From: Trichomonas tenax
Lineage: Eukaryota > Parabasalia > Trichomonadida > Trichomonadidae
Assembly: GCA_023091735.1 (NCBI GenBank)
Contig: JALKBU010000047.1
Span: 46,518 to 110,517, forward strand
Length of the DNA stretch: 64,000 nucleotides
Direction of reading: 5' to 3'
Below, in pieces: positions 51,182 to 60,989 of the stretch; the first letter of the stretch is position 1; each line of letters begins with the position of its first letter. The position numbers and the translations under genes were made by a program. Under the pieces are notes generated by a model. It made no database searches. It was not told the DNA's origin and worked only from the letters and a program-made list of their open reading frames with translations.

Positions 51182-52507
51182 TCAAGGGTATTCCCATTTA
51201 ACACCTCCTATTGATTCTGTGCTTGAAATACGAATTTCTGGAGTAGTATACAAAACATAGAACTTAGCATTATATTCGCCAACCATTTCCTTATTGATAA
51301 TTACATTTCGTGACATTTTATCGCCCGAGTAATTGACTGCATAAAGTTCTGTTGCTATGGCTGCATAATAGCCTGTTGATTGCTGTATTGAGGAATGAAG
51401 CAAAAGTCATCGTGTGACCTGATGTTGAAGGTGTTCGAATAACCGAAGTTTCGTTTTTTTGCAAAACATTGCATAATAAACTTTGCAGCTTTTTCTTGAG
51501 CGTTTGTAAGTTTAACTGAGTGAGAAAGTGGTAATAACTCGATTTTAGAGTTAAAATCGAGAATTCCTGGAAAAATTTGATTTTCGATTGTTTTCTTCCA
51601 ATAAATTCTCGTCATTCTCTTGAAATCCAACATATTTGCAGCACAAAACAGTGATGGTTCAAAACCCAATATCTTATTATAATTTTCCCAAGTTGTATCT
51701 TCTTCACCTAAGCCTTTCCATTTCACAAGGAAATACGCATCTGCATTACACGCGATAAGGAAGGAGTCATTTTCCTGAGAGTTTTCGGATAATGAATTTG
51801 TGTTGTGAAATACACCATCAGAAGCGAGAAAAGATGATTCAGAGTCTCGAACAGACTGAAGTGGTATCGTAAAAACTCTCATATGATCGATAGGAGGCAG
51901 TGTATTCATTGTATATCCACAAATAACATTTTTCTTATCCAGCATTTCGGATGTCAGCATAGCGACGTTTTGGTTCGACTTATGTGATATGACTCTATCG
52001 ATGAAAAAGCAATCGATCATTAGAGGCGAAGATAAGGGTTCATCTAATTCAGGATTGAGATTCGAAACGAATTTACCAAAATTAACTGTTTTCTTGAAGT
52101 CATGTATCTTCTTTGTCTGATTTTCCGTCATGAGTTGATAATCTTGAAAGAATTTACTTCTTATCACGGAATGATTTATTCTAAATGCGAGATATCCGGG
52201 CCTTGGTTTGTCGCGAGTCAGACAAAGTATTTGATCTATGTCTTTTTCCGTTTGTTAGTATGGATTGTCATCGAGTTCATCGGAAGGAGTCTCATCAGAG
52301 TCCGCTTCTGGATTCGATTCACCTTATTCTCTCTTCTGAGGGATAAATTCACATTCTGAACTTTGGTCTGACTCTTAAATCTTAACAACGCGATTATATA
52401 ATTTCTTTAGAATCCAATTCACTCCTCTTTCTCTCCGCTATAGAGCCATCCACCGTTCCAGACTTAAATCGTTTGGGTTTGGACTTCTCCGGCGGAGAGT
52501 TACTCAT
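51182..52507 (-). pseudogene. 5' part of the decayed CHD/SNF2-like gene (chromodomain, start of ATPase)
   Basis: The probable start is ATG 52505-52507 (MSNSPPEKSKPKRFKSGTVD). The first 250 bases then need a frame change and cross stops at 52375-52377, 52324-52326 and 52255-52257. Beyond them an open frame carries a chromodomain (YFLVKWKGLGEEDTTWENY, near 51690-51750). A SNF2-like segment follows in two frames (change near 51360-51400), ending with NYSGDKMSRNVIINKE and YVLYTTPEIRISSTESIGGV at TGA 51182-51184. The block lines up with the CHD order of chromodomain then ATPase lobe 1 and stops just before the DEAH box. The Walker A GKT is missing, so the ancestor may already have been an inactive remodeller. 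Confidence 0.72.
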
Positions 52508-53309
52508 AATTTTTTATATTTTTTTGTGATGATGAAAAAGATTTTAAAATCAAATAATCAAAATAAAACTATTTGTTTTATACCTCACATTTTTTTAATT
52601 CACGGATTTACAAAATCGATGCATGTAACCTTATATAGTTTCGGGAACTCTTCATAAGACTCATAGTTAGTTTTCTTTATGCCTTCTTTGCAATGTATGG
52701 TCTAAGATAGATGACAATGCCACTGGCAATTGGCAACTCTTTGACATTTCGTGAGCATCAATTTTTGGCACTTTGGCGTTATTCTTACATACTCCCTTTG
52801 TCTTCATCCTCCTGTTAAAGAATCAAATAAATGTGCGTAGGTTATTTTGAAGTTGAAATGGCGCAACACCATAAAATAGTCTTTCAATACTTTTTAGTTC
52901 TCTTCACTTTTGATTATAAAGAGCACAAATCTTCAGAAAAGTTTCAGCTATATATGCTTTGTAATATTTTGATCATAATAAATATTGTATATGATTGAAT
53001 CATGATGAAGTCGATGAAAATGACATCAAAAACATATAACAAGCTATATAAAACAATACACAATGTGCATGTAATAAGATAAATGAAATGTATCAATTAT
53101 GGGGCTGATACAAATCATTACACATGAAAATTCAATAGTCGTGAATAAGTTATATTGTTATAAGAAAACAATCAACATTTTATCTACACTATGGCTTGCT
53201 ATATCAATACGCGAGACACGCATTGATTATCCTCAATAATTATCAAAAATTGAACTCTGGTACTATTAATATATCATCACAAAAGCTTTTTAAGGAAAAT
53301 TTAAGGCAA
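52508..53309. other. AT-rich intergenic region
   Basis: About 800 bases lie upstream of the CHD-like remnant and before tRNA-Pro. No gene, repeat or RNA was recognised. Confidence 0.4.
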
Positions 53310-53381
53310 GGGTCAATGGTCTAGCGGAATGATTTGCGCTTCGGGTGCGTGAGGTCCCGGGTTCGATTCCCGGTTGGCCCC
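53310..53381 (+). tRNA. tRNA-Pro (CGG)
   Basis: The 72-base gene has acceptor GGGTCAA pairing with TTGGCCC (one G-T pair), D-loop GGTCTAGCGGAATGA, anticodon loop TTCGGGT with anticodon CGG, and T arm CCGGGTTCGATTCCCGG. The discriminator is C. It is followed by CATTTTTG, a polymerase III terminator. Confidence 0.95.
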
Positions 53382-53628
53382 ATTTTTGAATATTTTTTTG
53401 ACATTCATAAGAAAGAACTACAAACCATATTGTTGCCAGTGATAACCGCCAGGAAGCAACAGATTCTTATGGGATATTATGGGTTGTATCATCCGTTATT
53501 GCTCCTTTAAAGGCATGAAGCAGTATTCTCACAATTTTGACATGTAAATTGACAAAAATCACAAATGTCTGTCGGCAATTATATTGGACGTACTTTTTAT
53601 GTTCTAACAAACAGAGGATGTTGTGGTT

Positions 53629-53868
53629 ATGACAAAGGACCTTAGTGTATTTACTGGACCGCTAGTTTCTGGTGATCAAGTTATGAATTTAGTTATATTT
53701 CCTGCAAAACATATAGATAAAGACGGAAAAGTTATAGAAAAGGATTCAAGTCTGTACTGCTATATCAGAGGCGAAGATGTTACCTTTGTAACACTCAATC
53801 CTGATTCAGCGGAAAAACGTGTTCAAGACTTTGATCCAATGGATCCAGATAAGGACATGACCCAATAG
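53629..53868 (+). CDS. Small hypothetical ORF, possibly the end of a broken gene
   Basis: The 79-codon frame starts at ATG 53629 (MTKDLSVFTGPLVSGDQVMN) and ends in an acidic tail (QDFDPMDPDKDMTQ). It has balanced composition, unlike random AT-rich frames nearby. A second frame begins at ATG 53565 (MSVGNYIGRTFYVLTNRG) and runs into it in a different phase, so this may be one gene broken by a frameshift near 53620. No domain is recognised. TGACATGTAAA lies just upstream at 53538-53548. Confidence 0.35.
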   Translation: MTKDLSVFTGPLVSGDQVMNLVIFPAKHIDKDGKVIEKDSSLYCYIRGEDVTFVTLNPDSAEKRVQDFDPMDPDKDMTQ

Positions 53869-56003
53869 GATCTCTATGTTAGTTGATATTATAAATATTT
53901 CATATTATTATTTTGTGTTTATTGTTATAAAAGTGCTATGTTCATATTTGCAAGGCACTGGATATACTATATATGAGAAGTGGAAGTATTTTTTAAAATC
54001 TTACGGGCACATCAGCATATAAATGTACAAACAATTTTCTTTTTTACCATTGAATATATAATATACATGATACGCTAAATATTGTTATCAAAAAGGGGGT
54101 AACTTTTTTTGAGCTCACTTTTTTTGGGTCCAGACCACAAAAAGTAGATGCAGCTCTCTAATGGCTGATCAAAATTTGTTCAGAGTTTCATGAGCCTAAG
54201 CATGAGGACATTGGCTATTGGAATATAAGCTTTCTGAACCAAACCGAATTCTCAATTTTTGTAATTATCGATTTTATTATCGATCTCGTCCTTGCAATGT
54301 GGCAAGACAAACGAAGAGGCAAATCAGCAAGGCAATATAGGGCATGGACTCAAAAATGAGTCAAAGAAAATGCAATTTTGCGCAGCCATAATTCACAGTC
54401 AACTTGAATACGCCACTTACACACCATATTTCTTATATCCCCTTGTAGTACATATCTGTGTCCTATGAAAAAACAATTTTACAATCTTGAGATACAATTT
54501 CTATTTCGACATTTAGTTTTCAACACTCCAGTTTTTACTCTTTTATCTATATTTACATATCCTATTATTACATAATCTTAATACTACACACCTTTTTATT
54601 ATGAATAGAATTTACATTTTTTAAATTGCATAGAAAAATCGAAAATAATCATACGTTACTTCTTGATCCTAGATTTTTTATATGTTATCAATATATAAAA
54701 CGCGTTTAAACATTGTTTTGAGATTTCAAATGTTAGAAGTGTATCAACTCTGGGGGTCAGAACCAGATTAAATATATATGGCCAAATATAACTCTTACGT
54801 GATATCATACATAGTTGAAGTGTTAAACATATATAATATCGTTTCATATTTTTCATTAACAATTTGATATCAGCTTATTATTGAGTAAATAGCAATATTT
54901 ATTATAAATATATCACATGCAAACAACATAGTAACATATTACAAATAATACAAGCTCCTAATTGATTAATTGTTCAGTATCTTAATTTATAAATACACGA
55001 AATCATTGCAGAGACGACAATATGCATAGATGCATGCACATATTACATGTTTTTAAAGTGATTCACCAACTTATACTCATAGCCTCCCAATGAATATGAT
55101 GAAATTATTGATTAATAGAAATAAAGTATTCAAAAATAAAAACGTTGTAAAATAATTGGCATCATATATACTATTTTATTAATGTAAACGGTGTCAAATA
55201 AATTGTGAAAAATGTGACTTTTAACCTTATTCATTTTTTAAAGTATGGTTTATTATAACATTTACATAATGCTAATGCAAATTTTACCAATTTTGGTCGC
55301 TAAAAACCAAATTTGGGGGTTAAAGCACTTCTCAAATGTTTTCCTTATATTGTTTCAAAATAAGTTAAATTTCGGGTTCTACATGATATTTGGCCAGGGG
55401 TTTTACAATTGTTTGAAGAATGAAAAAATAAAATTCAAAATCATTGCATCAAATTGTACTTCAATTCATGTTTGTGAAATCTTTTTAAAAATTGTATGAG
55501 TCCAATCAAATTATAATTTTTCAATTTTGAAAAAGTGCTATTTATTGATCAAAATGCTATGCCTATGTTTTATTAGTAAAATGGAACGTATCCCATTATT
55601 ATTAATAGAGGGAGAGGACTTTTTTGAGTCTAAAAGATAAAAATCAAAAATGAAAGTAAATTTTTTAATATCCAAGTATTCAATTCGGGAGTGTTATATC
55701 TCGAAACTATGAGATTGTTTTGACTTGCATACCTTACATGTATTGTTCCTGTAGGCCTATACTACACACTCCCTAAGTTTCAGCCTCTTTTGATGTGAAG
55801 GTTCGAAGTTCCCCCTTTTGTATATCAAATAAAAGTCATTCTTTTGTGTTTTTTCTGGTCAAATTCTTTATATTTTTTGGATCCTCCTCGTTCATATATT
55901 GGTCAGTGAACTAATCTCTATCTAAAAATCACACAAAAACGGAGCCAACCAAAACGGCTTTATTCTGAAAAAAATTGACAAGCATGGCCTTTCTGACCAA
56001 TCC
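53869..56003. other. Long gene-poor region with one coding-like relic
   Basis: About 2.1 kb separate the small ORF and the eL6 gene. Most of it is AT-rich with no significant frame. Between 54163 and 54359 an open stretch without a clear start encodes an ordinary-looking peptide (EFHEPKHEDIGYWNISFLNQ, then LVLAMWQDKRRGKSARQYRA), which looks like a relic of a protein-coding sequence. No TIR or direct repeat was found around it. The eL6 promoter should lie at the right end. Confidence 0.35.
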
Positions 56004-56459
56004 ATGTCTGATCTCCTTTTCATCGCCCCAATCGCAAAGAAGAACAACAAGAAGCCATGCTGGAGAGGTATCCCACGTGTTTCATTCACACGCCCAGCCG
56101 TAGCTGCTGAAGTCGATCCAATCCAGAAGCCAGCATGCCAGGCTAAGCCAGTCGAAACACGCGCATCCCTCAAGGTTGGCACAGTTGTTATCATCGTTGG
56201 TGGTGAGAACCAGGGCAAGCGCGCTGTTGTTGTTTCAGACCTCGGCGCTGGTATGCTCAAGGTTGCTGGTCCAGTTGTTCCAGTTAACGAAATCTCACAA
56301 GACTACCTCATCGCCACATCTACAACCATCGAAGTTCAAAAGGATGCTACAGAGGCTCAGGTTGAAGCCGCGGCCCAGAAGGTCAAGGATATGGTTGAAT
56401 ATCTTAAGACCCAATTCACAATCAAGAAGGGCGATCGTGTCCACCTTATGAGGTTCTAA
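56004..56459 (+). CDS. RPL6: 60S ribosomal protein eL6
   Basis: The 151-residue protein has a KOW-type start of the conserved domain, LKVGTVVIIVGGENQGKRAV. The family stretch QDYLIATSTTIEV follows, and a basic C-terminus ends IKKGDRVHLMRF. eL6 is a large-subunit ribosomal protein. It is shorter than animal eL6 because the long basic N-terminal extension is absent. Codon use is markedly more G+C-rich than its surroundings, as expected for a highly expressed gene. ATG 56004 is the first in-frame ATG after a TGA; another ATG at 55984 is in a different frame, which makes the exact start a little uncertain. Confidence 0.88.
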   Translation: MSDLLFIAPIAKKNNKKPCWRGIPRVSFTRPAVAAEVDPIQKPACQAKPVETRASLKVGTVVIIVGGENQGKRAVVVSDLGAGMLKVAGPVVPVNEISQDYLIATSTTIEVQKDATEAQVEAAAQKVKDMVEYLKTQFTIKKGDRVHLMRF

Positions 56460-56806
56460 GCATAGCAAAATTTAGCATAAATATAATATAATTAATTCAT
56501 TTATTCTCTATTTGCCTACAAAGGCAATACAAATTGAGGAAATTTTGCAGATAATCATGGAATCTTCTTTTTCAAAATTTGAAAATTTATTTATGTTTCA
56601 AATTCAGCAACTGTGATTTCTATGGCGTTATGCCTATAAATTAATTATGCTATATTTAAAAGGTTTTTGGGAGATTGCAAATTTAAGTTGCAAATCTTTG
56701 TTCGTCAAAAATAACGATTTACATGTCAAAAAGTCAAAAATATTAAAGACTTGTTTTATATGCATTTATCTGAATGAATTTTCATTTTAAGTTCATTTTT
56801 TATTAA
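56460..56806. other. Intergenic region
   Basis: These 347 AT-rich bases contain one exact TTTACATGTCA at 56718-56728, the reverse complement of the window-wide 11-mer. Nothing else was recognised. Confidence 0.4.
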
Positions 56807-57688
56807 ATGTTTCTAAGTTTTATATCCTTGAGATTATACAATGTTGATTTTCGAAATTTGAAGACGCAGAGTGAGTGGATGGAGCAGAATAAGCAGCCAG
56901 AATTAGTTTTTGCACCCTGCAATGCATCAACACTCGATTCAACAAGATTTTGCCTTCATTTAAATGTACAAAAGTCAAGAATAGACAAAATTTTGATCCC
57001 AAAAAATGTATTTAATGGAAGCACCGAATTATGGATCCATTTTACAACAAAATCCCCAATTCAAACGATTCCAGCAGAAGTTTACATAACCTGTTACGAA
57101 AATGACGACAAGGTTGTATTTAGATCGGGATTGTCGTTTTATTCTACAATTACCGCATACTTAAATCAAACAGAAGGATTATCTTATCCGATTTATCTTT
57201 GGAATCCTGAATTAACACATTCTTTCGACATGGTTATTAAAAAGGATGGAAATTTAAGTATTTACATTGATTACAAACCAGTAATGCAAACAAAATATAG
57301 TATTGTTTCAAATATAAATAAAATCACATTCACAGCATACAACGGTTACAAGAAACTTGAATTTGGTAACGTGATTATTGATACAGATCCATCTAAAATG
57401 ATTGATCAAATTAAAGAAGATCTTTTTGCATATAGGAAATTAGAAAGAGAAGAATACGTTCAAGAAAGAATACAGATTCTTGCAAAGAAGCTTTTGTCAT
57501 ATCAATATTCTTCACAAACGCCACAAGATTTAAAGGATCATCATACACCGACAAATGAAGTTGATCCTAGAAGTTTCTTGTTCCCGTTCCAAATTGGTTT
57601 TCGATCAAATAGTTGTGAAGGATACTTTACTCCTGGAGAAGAAATTGATGATTTAGATGAAGACGAGAAAATCTTCTTTGAGCTTTAA
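56807..57688 (+). CDS. Hypothetical protein, beta-rich with acidic C-terminus
   Basis: The 293-residue protein starts at ATG 56807. The first 13 residues (MFLSFISLRLYNV) are mildly hydrophobic but too short and irregular to call a signal peptide. The middle (about 35-200) looks beta-rich, with strands such as FCLHLNVQKSRIDKILIP, ELWIHFTTKSP, KVVFRSGLSFYSTIT and NKITFTAYNGYKKLEFGNVI, reminiscent of a jelly-roll or lectin-like fold. A Lys/Glu helix (YRKLEREEYVQERIQILAKK) follows, and the C-terminus is acidic (EEIDDLDEDEKIFFEL). No family is recognised. Confidence 0.65.
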   Translation: MFLSFISLRLYNVDFRNLKTQSEWMEQNKQPELVFAPCNASTLDSTRFCLHLNVQKSRIDKILIPKNVFNGSTELWIHFTTKSPIQTIPAEVYITCYENDDKVVFRSGLSFYSTITAYLNQTEGLSYPIYLWNPELTHSFDMVIKKDGNLSIYIDYKPVMQTKYSIVSNINKITFTAYNGYKKLEFGNVIIDTDPSKMIDQIKEDLFAYRKLEREEYVQERIQILAKKLLSYQYSSQTPQDLKDHHTPTNEVDPRSFLFPFQIGFRSNSCEGYFTPGEEIDDLDEDEKIFFEL

Positions 57689-58261
57689 TTTTATATATAG
57701 ATAGATGACTGTAGTGTTTTCATTATGAGTTTTAATTAATAGAGGAAAATTGTTTTAATATAGACATGGCTAATAAATTTCGAATAAATACATTGGATAT
57801 GGTCCGTGTTATATAGAAAACTTATCATTTATACCCCCGAAAACAGTTTTTTGTATTTTGATATTTCAAACAATGTAATTCCAATGCTTTGAATTGAAAT
57901 AAACATAGAAATAACACATAGAAAGCATCCTTTCGATGCTGTGCTACAAAAATATATATCATCGTCTTCAATTTCATCGAGTTGAAATGTGGAATTAATC
58001 AAGATTTATTACTGATTAGAAAAAATCGAGTATGAAAGATATGAATATAGTAGAAATGCTAAACTTCAAATACAAAGGTCTATTTCAAGTTTATAAAGAC
58101 TGATAAATAAAAATGATCAATTTCGACCAAACTTCCCGTATCGTCACAAAAATTAAATAATTGACTTTTGGCGAAAGTTATATTTGAAAAAGTGAAACTA
58201 TACATATATGCTATTCATTGCAGAAATAAAAAAGAAAAGACTAAAAGTGCCAAAAGCAAAA
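57689..58261. promoter_or_regulatory. Intergenic region upstream of the CID gene
   Basis: The region is AT-rich. Near its right end ACTAAAAGTGCCAAAAG (58240-58256) lies 5 bases before the likely ATG at 58262. An upstream in-frame ATG at 58208 would place this element inside the coding region, so the later ATG is preferred. Confidence 0.45.
58240..58256 (+). promoter_or_regulatory. ACTAAAAGTGCCAAAAG element at the CID gene start
   Basis: This sequence is identical over 17 bases to the element abutting the TTLL9 start at 26374-26390. It is a candidate core promoter and helps fix the translation start at 58262. Confidence 0.5.
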
Positions 58262-58993
58262 ATGAATTTTAGTGAAGAAGAGATAAGAAAAAATATCATG
58301 AACAGACTGAAACAGGCGGAAAGTGATTATGTCGAGAACAAAGAAACCAATGGAGCAATATCACGTTACATTTTCATGCATTTTTCGATTTTTGAGATTG
58401 TAGCTGACGAAATGCTTAAATACGTCGAACAAATTCATGACGATACGAAACGCCACTCATGTATTCTCAACCTTCTCGCTGACATAACCAACCGATTGCG
58501 CTCAATGAATTCGATAAAAGTCGATCTCTTCAAACCAGTCATCAAAGCAGCAATCATTAAGATTGCAAAGTCAAAAATTCAGGTTTCCATTGATAAATCG
58601 AAGGAAGTAATTAATTATTTCCAGAGGAAGACAATTTTCACATCAGATTTCTGCAATGAATTACATAATGACATTGTTACAAATGTAGCAAATAGCGCAA
58701 CAGACATCGCAAATTCAGGAAACACTTTCTTGGAATTAACAAATGAATTTTTGAGGGTAAGAAAAGCTCGCTATGAGCTTCCAGATGACTTAAATAACCT
58801 AGAAAGGCATAGGCAGCTAGCAAAACAGGAAATTGAGCTTCATAACCAATTTGCAGAATTTCATTCGAAGCAGTATAACCTTGTAAGCCAGTTGTTGTCT
58901 GATATTAACTCACAATTAACAAAGCTAGAGCCTCCTGTTGAGAAGAAGAAACCAAATTTAGCTTTATTATTTGCTGATGACGATGATGATTAA
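58262..58993 (+). CDS. CID-domain protein (RPRD1/Rtt103-like)
   Basis: From ATG 58262 (MNFSEEEIRKNIMNRLKQAE) the protein has 243 residues. Residues about 1-130 fit a CTD-interaction domain of eight helices. Recognisable parts are IFEIVADEMLKYVEQIHDDT, RHSCILNLLADITNRLRS, FKPVIKAAIIKIAKSKI and KSKEVINYFQRKTIFTSDFC. Such domains bind the phosphorylated C-terminal tail of RNA polymerase II and act in transcription termination and 3'-end processing. A long helix at about 160-225 could form the coiled coil seen in RPRD1 proteins. The C-terminus is a short acidic run (LLFADDDDD). If the earlier ATG at 58208 is used, 18 mostly basic residues are added. Confidence 0.75.
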   Translation: MNFSEEEIRKNIMNRLKQAESDYVENKETNGAISRYIFMHFSIFEIVADEMLKYVEQIHDDTKRHSCILNLLADITNRLRSMNSIKVDLFKPVIKAAIIKIAKSKIQVSIDKSKEVINYFQRKTIFTSDFCNELHNDIVTNVANSATDIANSGNTFLELTNEFLRVRKARYELPDDLNNLERHRQLAKQEIELHNQFAEFHSKQYNLVSQLLSDINSQLTKLEPPVEKKKPNLALLFADDDDD

Positions 58994-59704
58994 AACTGTT
59001 ATTATATCTATTAGTAATATAAAGGATTAAAACAATATGTATTACACATTCTGATTTTTACGAAATATATGCACATTTCAATATTTCATCAAATAATACA
59101 GAGAAAACAAAACAAGCTTTGTGCGTTACCACATAGAATTTTATCAGCATACTAAATCTCAGTTGTTAATTATAATGCAAACTTCATGGTATAAATGTCA
59201 TGAAGTTTTCCCTGTCGCAGCATTACCTTGTACTATATCCAACATAATTTGATGTTTGCACATTGATATGCTTCATTCCCAATTAGAATATGCTGCAAAT
59301 GATATCCCATAAAATATCTTCGATAACACAAAATGAAGGAAGGTTGTTAATTCATATTCAATCTATATACTGTGTGTGAACCAAGGACATTGATAAAACT
59401 GATTAATTCTATGTTGAGTTGCACAATTTTGTTCAATTTCAAAATCAATTCATTAATTTCAATTTGTTAAGCTACACACATTCCCCTGGGCATGTCCTAT
59501 ATCAAAATAAAACTTGAATAAGCTAACAATGTGGATAAGACAATGTTTCTTTAATTGAAGTAATGAAAAACAAATCTCATTACAGAAAGACTTTTGCAGC
59601 ACCAAACTTTGATAGTATTATACCGTTCATAAGCACTTCCATTTGACATAATATAAAGACTCTGCAATAAAGGTCAGATTCCGTTTTTTTGACACTTTTT
59701 TACA
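58994..59704. other. AT-rich intergenic region
   Basis: The region is about 710 bases long. It ends with TGACACTTTTTTACA just before the ATG at 59705. No gene, repeat or RNA was recognised. Confidence 0.4.
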
Positions 59705-60595
59705 ATGCATAATAAAGGTTTAATTCGTCCACTAATTTTTCCAAAACCATCGGCACATGTCCAAAAAGAAGACATAACATCACATTGCGCGAAACTTGAA
59801 CGAATTGTTCACGATCAGAAAGAAGAAATAGAGAATTTAAAACAAATGATTCGGGAACAACGCGAGAAAAATGCAGAAATACATAAGAAAATCAACGAAA
59901 TGAATCAATTTTTAGAGGAATACGATCTCCATTGGGTTGGAGGACCAGGACCGAAAGAAAAAACTTATGAAAACGGTCCAGATGATATAGAGATATTTAT
60001 GATGCGTGTAAAAAAGCTAAACAGCGATGCTGAATCAATAAAACTACAATTAAAGCAAGATAAAAATATTTCTCAAATAAATCACAAAAAACCTGTTCTT
60101 GTTACACTTTTTAATAAGCATTTCACGATAAATGAAGGTCAAGAAAGACCATACACTGATCCAGGGAGCATTCAGTTCTTCAGAGATATATATGATGGAT
60201 ATTATCCAGAAGAATTCAGAGAAAAGTATCCAGATGGATTTGTTATGAAAATTGTTGATAAGAGAGAAAAAGACAAGTTTAAAGGAAAAGCAAGAAAACT
60301 TGATGAAAGTGAACAACCGAAAGAAAATACTAAATATGTTCCAGATGCCAATGGTGAATATGGCGAAGGCGATGGTAAGCTTCACATTAGACTTCCTATT
60401 GGAAATAAGATTCTTAAAACAAATCCTCAACTTATTATGCGTAAAATCAGAAGATTTATTAGGAACACTTTCGATATTGATGAATTTGAAATTGTTGATG
60501 CATTTAAAAATACTCCTTATGATGATAACGCAAATCTGAAGTCTCTTGGACTTTATCCAAAAGGTGTTGTTAACGTGAATGTCCCAACAAATTAA
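59705..60595 (+). CDS. UBXN11 (socius)-like SEP and UBX domain protein
   Basis: The 296-residue protein has an N-terminal coiled coil at about 25-75 (QKEEIENLKQMIREQREKNA). The segment DLHWVGGPGPKEKTYENG near 77 follows. A SEP domain lies at about 130-200 (RPYTDPGSIQFFRDIYDGYY, then PEEFREKYPDGFVMKIVDKR), and a C-terminal UBX-like domain at about 225-294 (KLHIRLPIGNKIL to GLYPKGVVNVNV). This order is that of UBXN11. SEP/UBX proteins bind the p97/Cdc48 ATPase as adaptors; UBXN11 is also linked to Rho-family GTPase and actin control. The start is ATG 59705. A different UBX adaptor is the alternative. Confidence 0.78.
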   Translation: MHNKGLIRPLIFPKPSAHVQKEDITSHCAKLERIVHDQKEEIENLKQMIREQREKNAEIHKKINEMNQFLEEYDLHWVGGPGPKEKTYENGPDDIEIFMMRVKKLNSDAESIKLQLKQDKNISQINHKKPVLVTLFNKHFTINEGQERPYTDPGSIQFFRDIYDGYYPEEFREKYPDGFVMKIVDKREKDKFKGKARKLDESEQPKENTKYVPDANGEYGEGDGKLHIRLPIGNKILKTNPQLIMRKIRRFIRNTFDIDEFEIVDAFKNTPYDDNANLKSLGLYPKGVVNVNVPTN

Positions 60596-60989
60596 TGCTT
60601 TTATTTATGTTTGTATTTTATTTTTAAAATAAATATTTATTGATCATGTTTCAAATTCATGAATAAAACATACACCACACTGCAATTATATGGATGATAA
60701 TGCTATTAGATGTATATTTCATATTATGCAGATCGAATTCTTATTTTTGTTCTTAATGTGAAGTCATTTTGATAGTGGTAAAATTTCCACTGAAATTCAA
60801 TATTAATGGAGTATGTCAATAAACATCATTATGAATTTCAGCTATTTTACAAAAAGTGACATAATAGTGAATAACACTTTTTACAACAATATATTTCCCT
60901 CTTCTTGAAGCCTTAGAAAATATTTTTACCAAAATAATTGAAAATTATCAAAAAGTTAATTGAATTGTTTACAAATCAGACATTTAATA
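60596..60989. other. Intergenic region upstream of the XRN-like remnant
   Basis: These 394 AT-rich bases contain opposed AAAAAGTGAC and CACTTTTTACA sequences near 60850-60890. No gene was recognised. Confidence 0.4.

Noticed and set aside
55245..55499. 84-codon open frame in the 2.1 kb gap
   Set aside because: Its Ile/Asn/Phe/Lys-rich composition is expected by chance in AT-rich DNA, and there is no recognisable domain.
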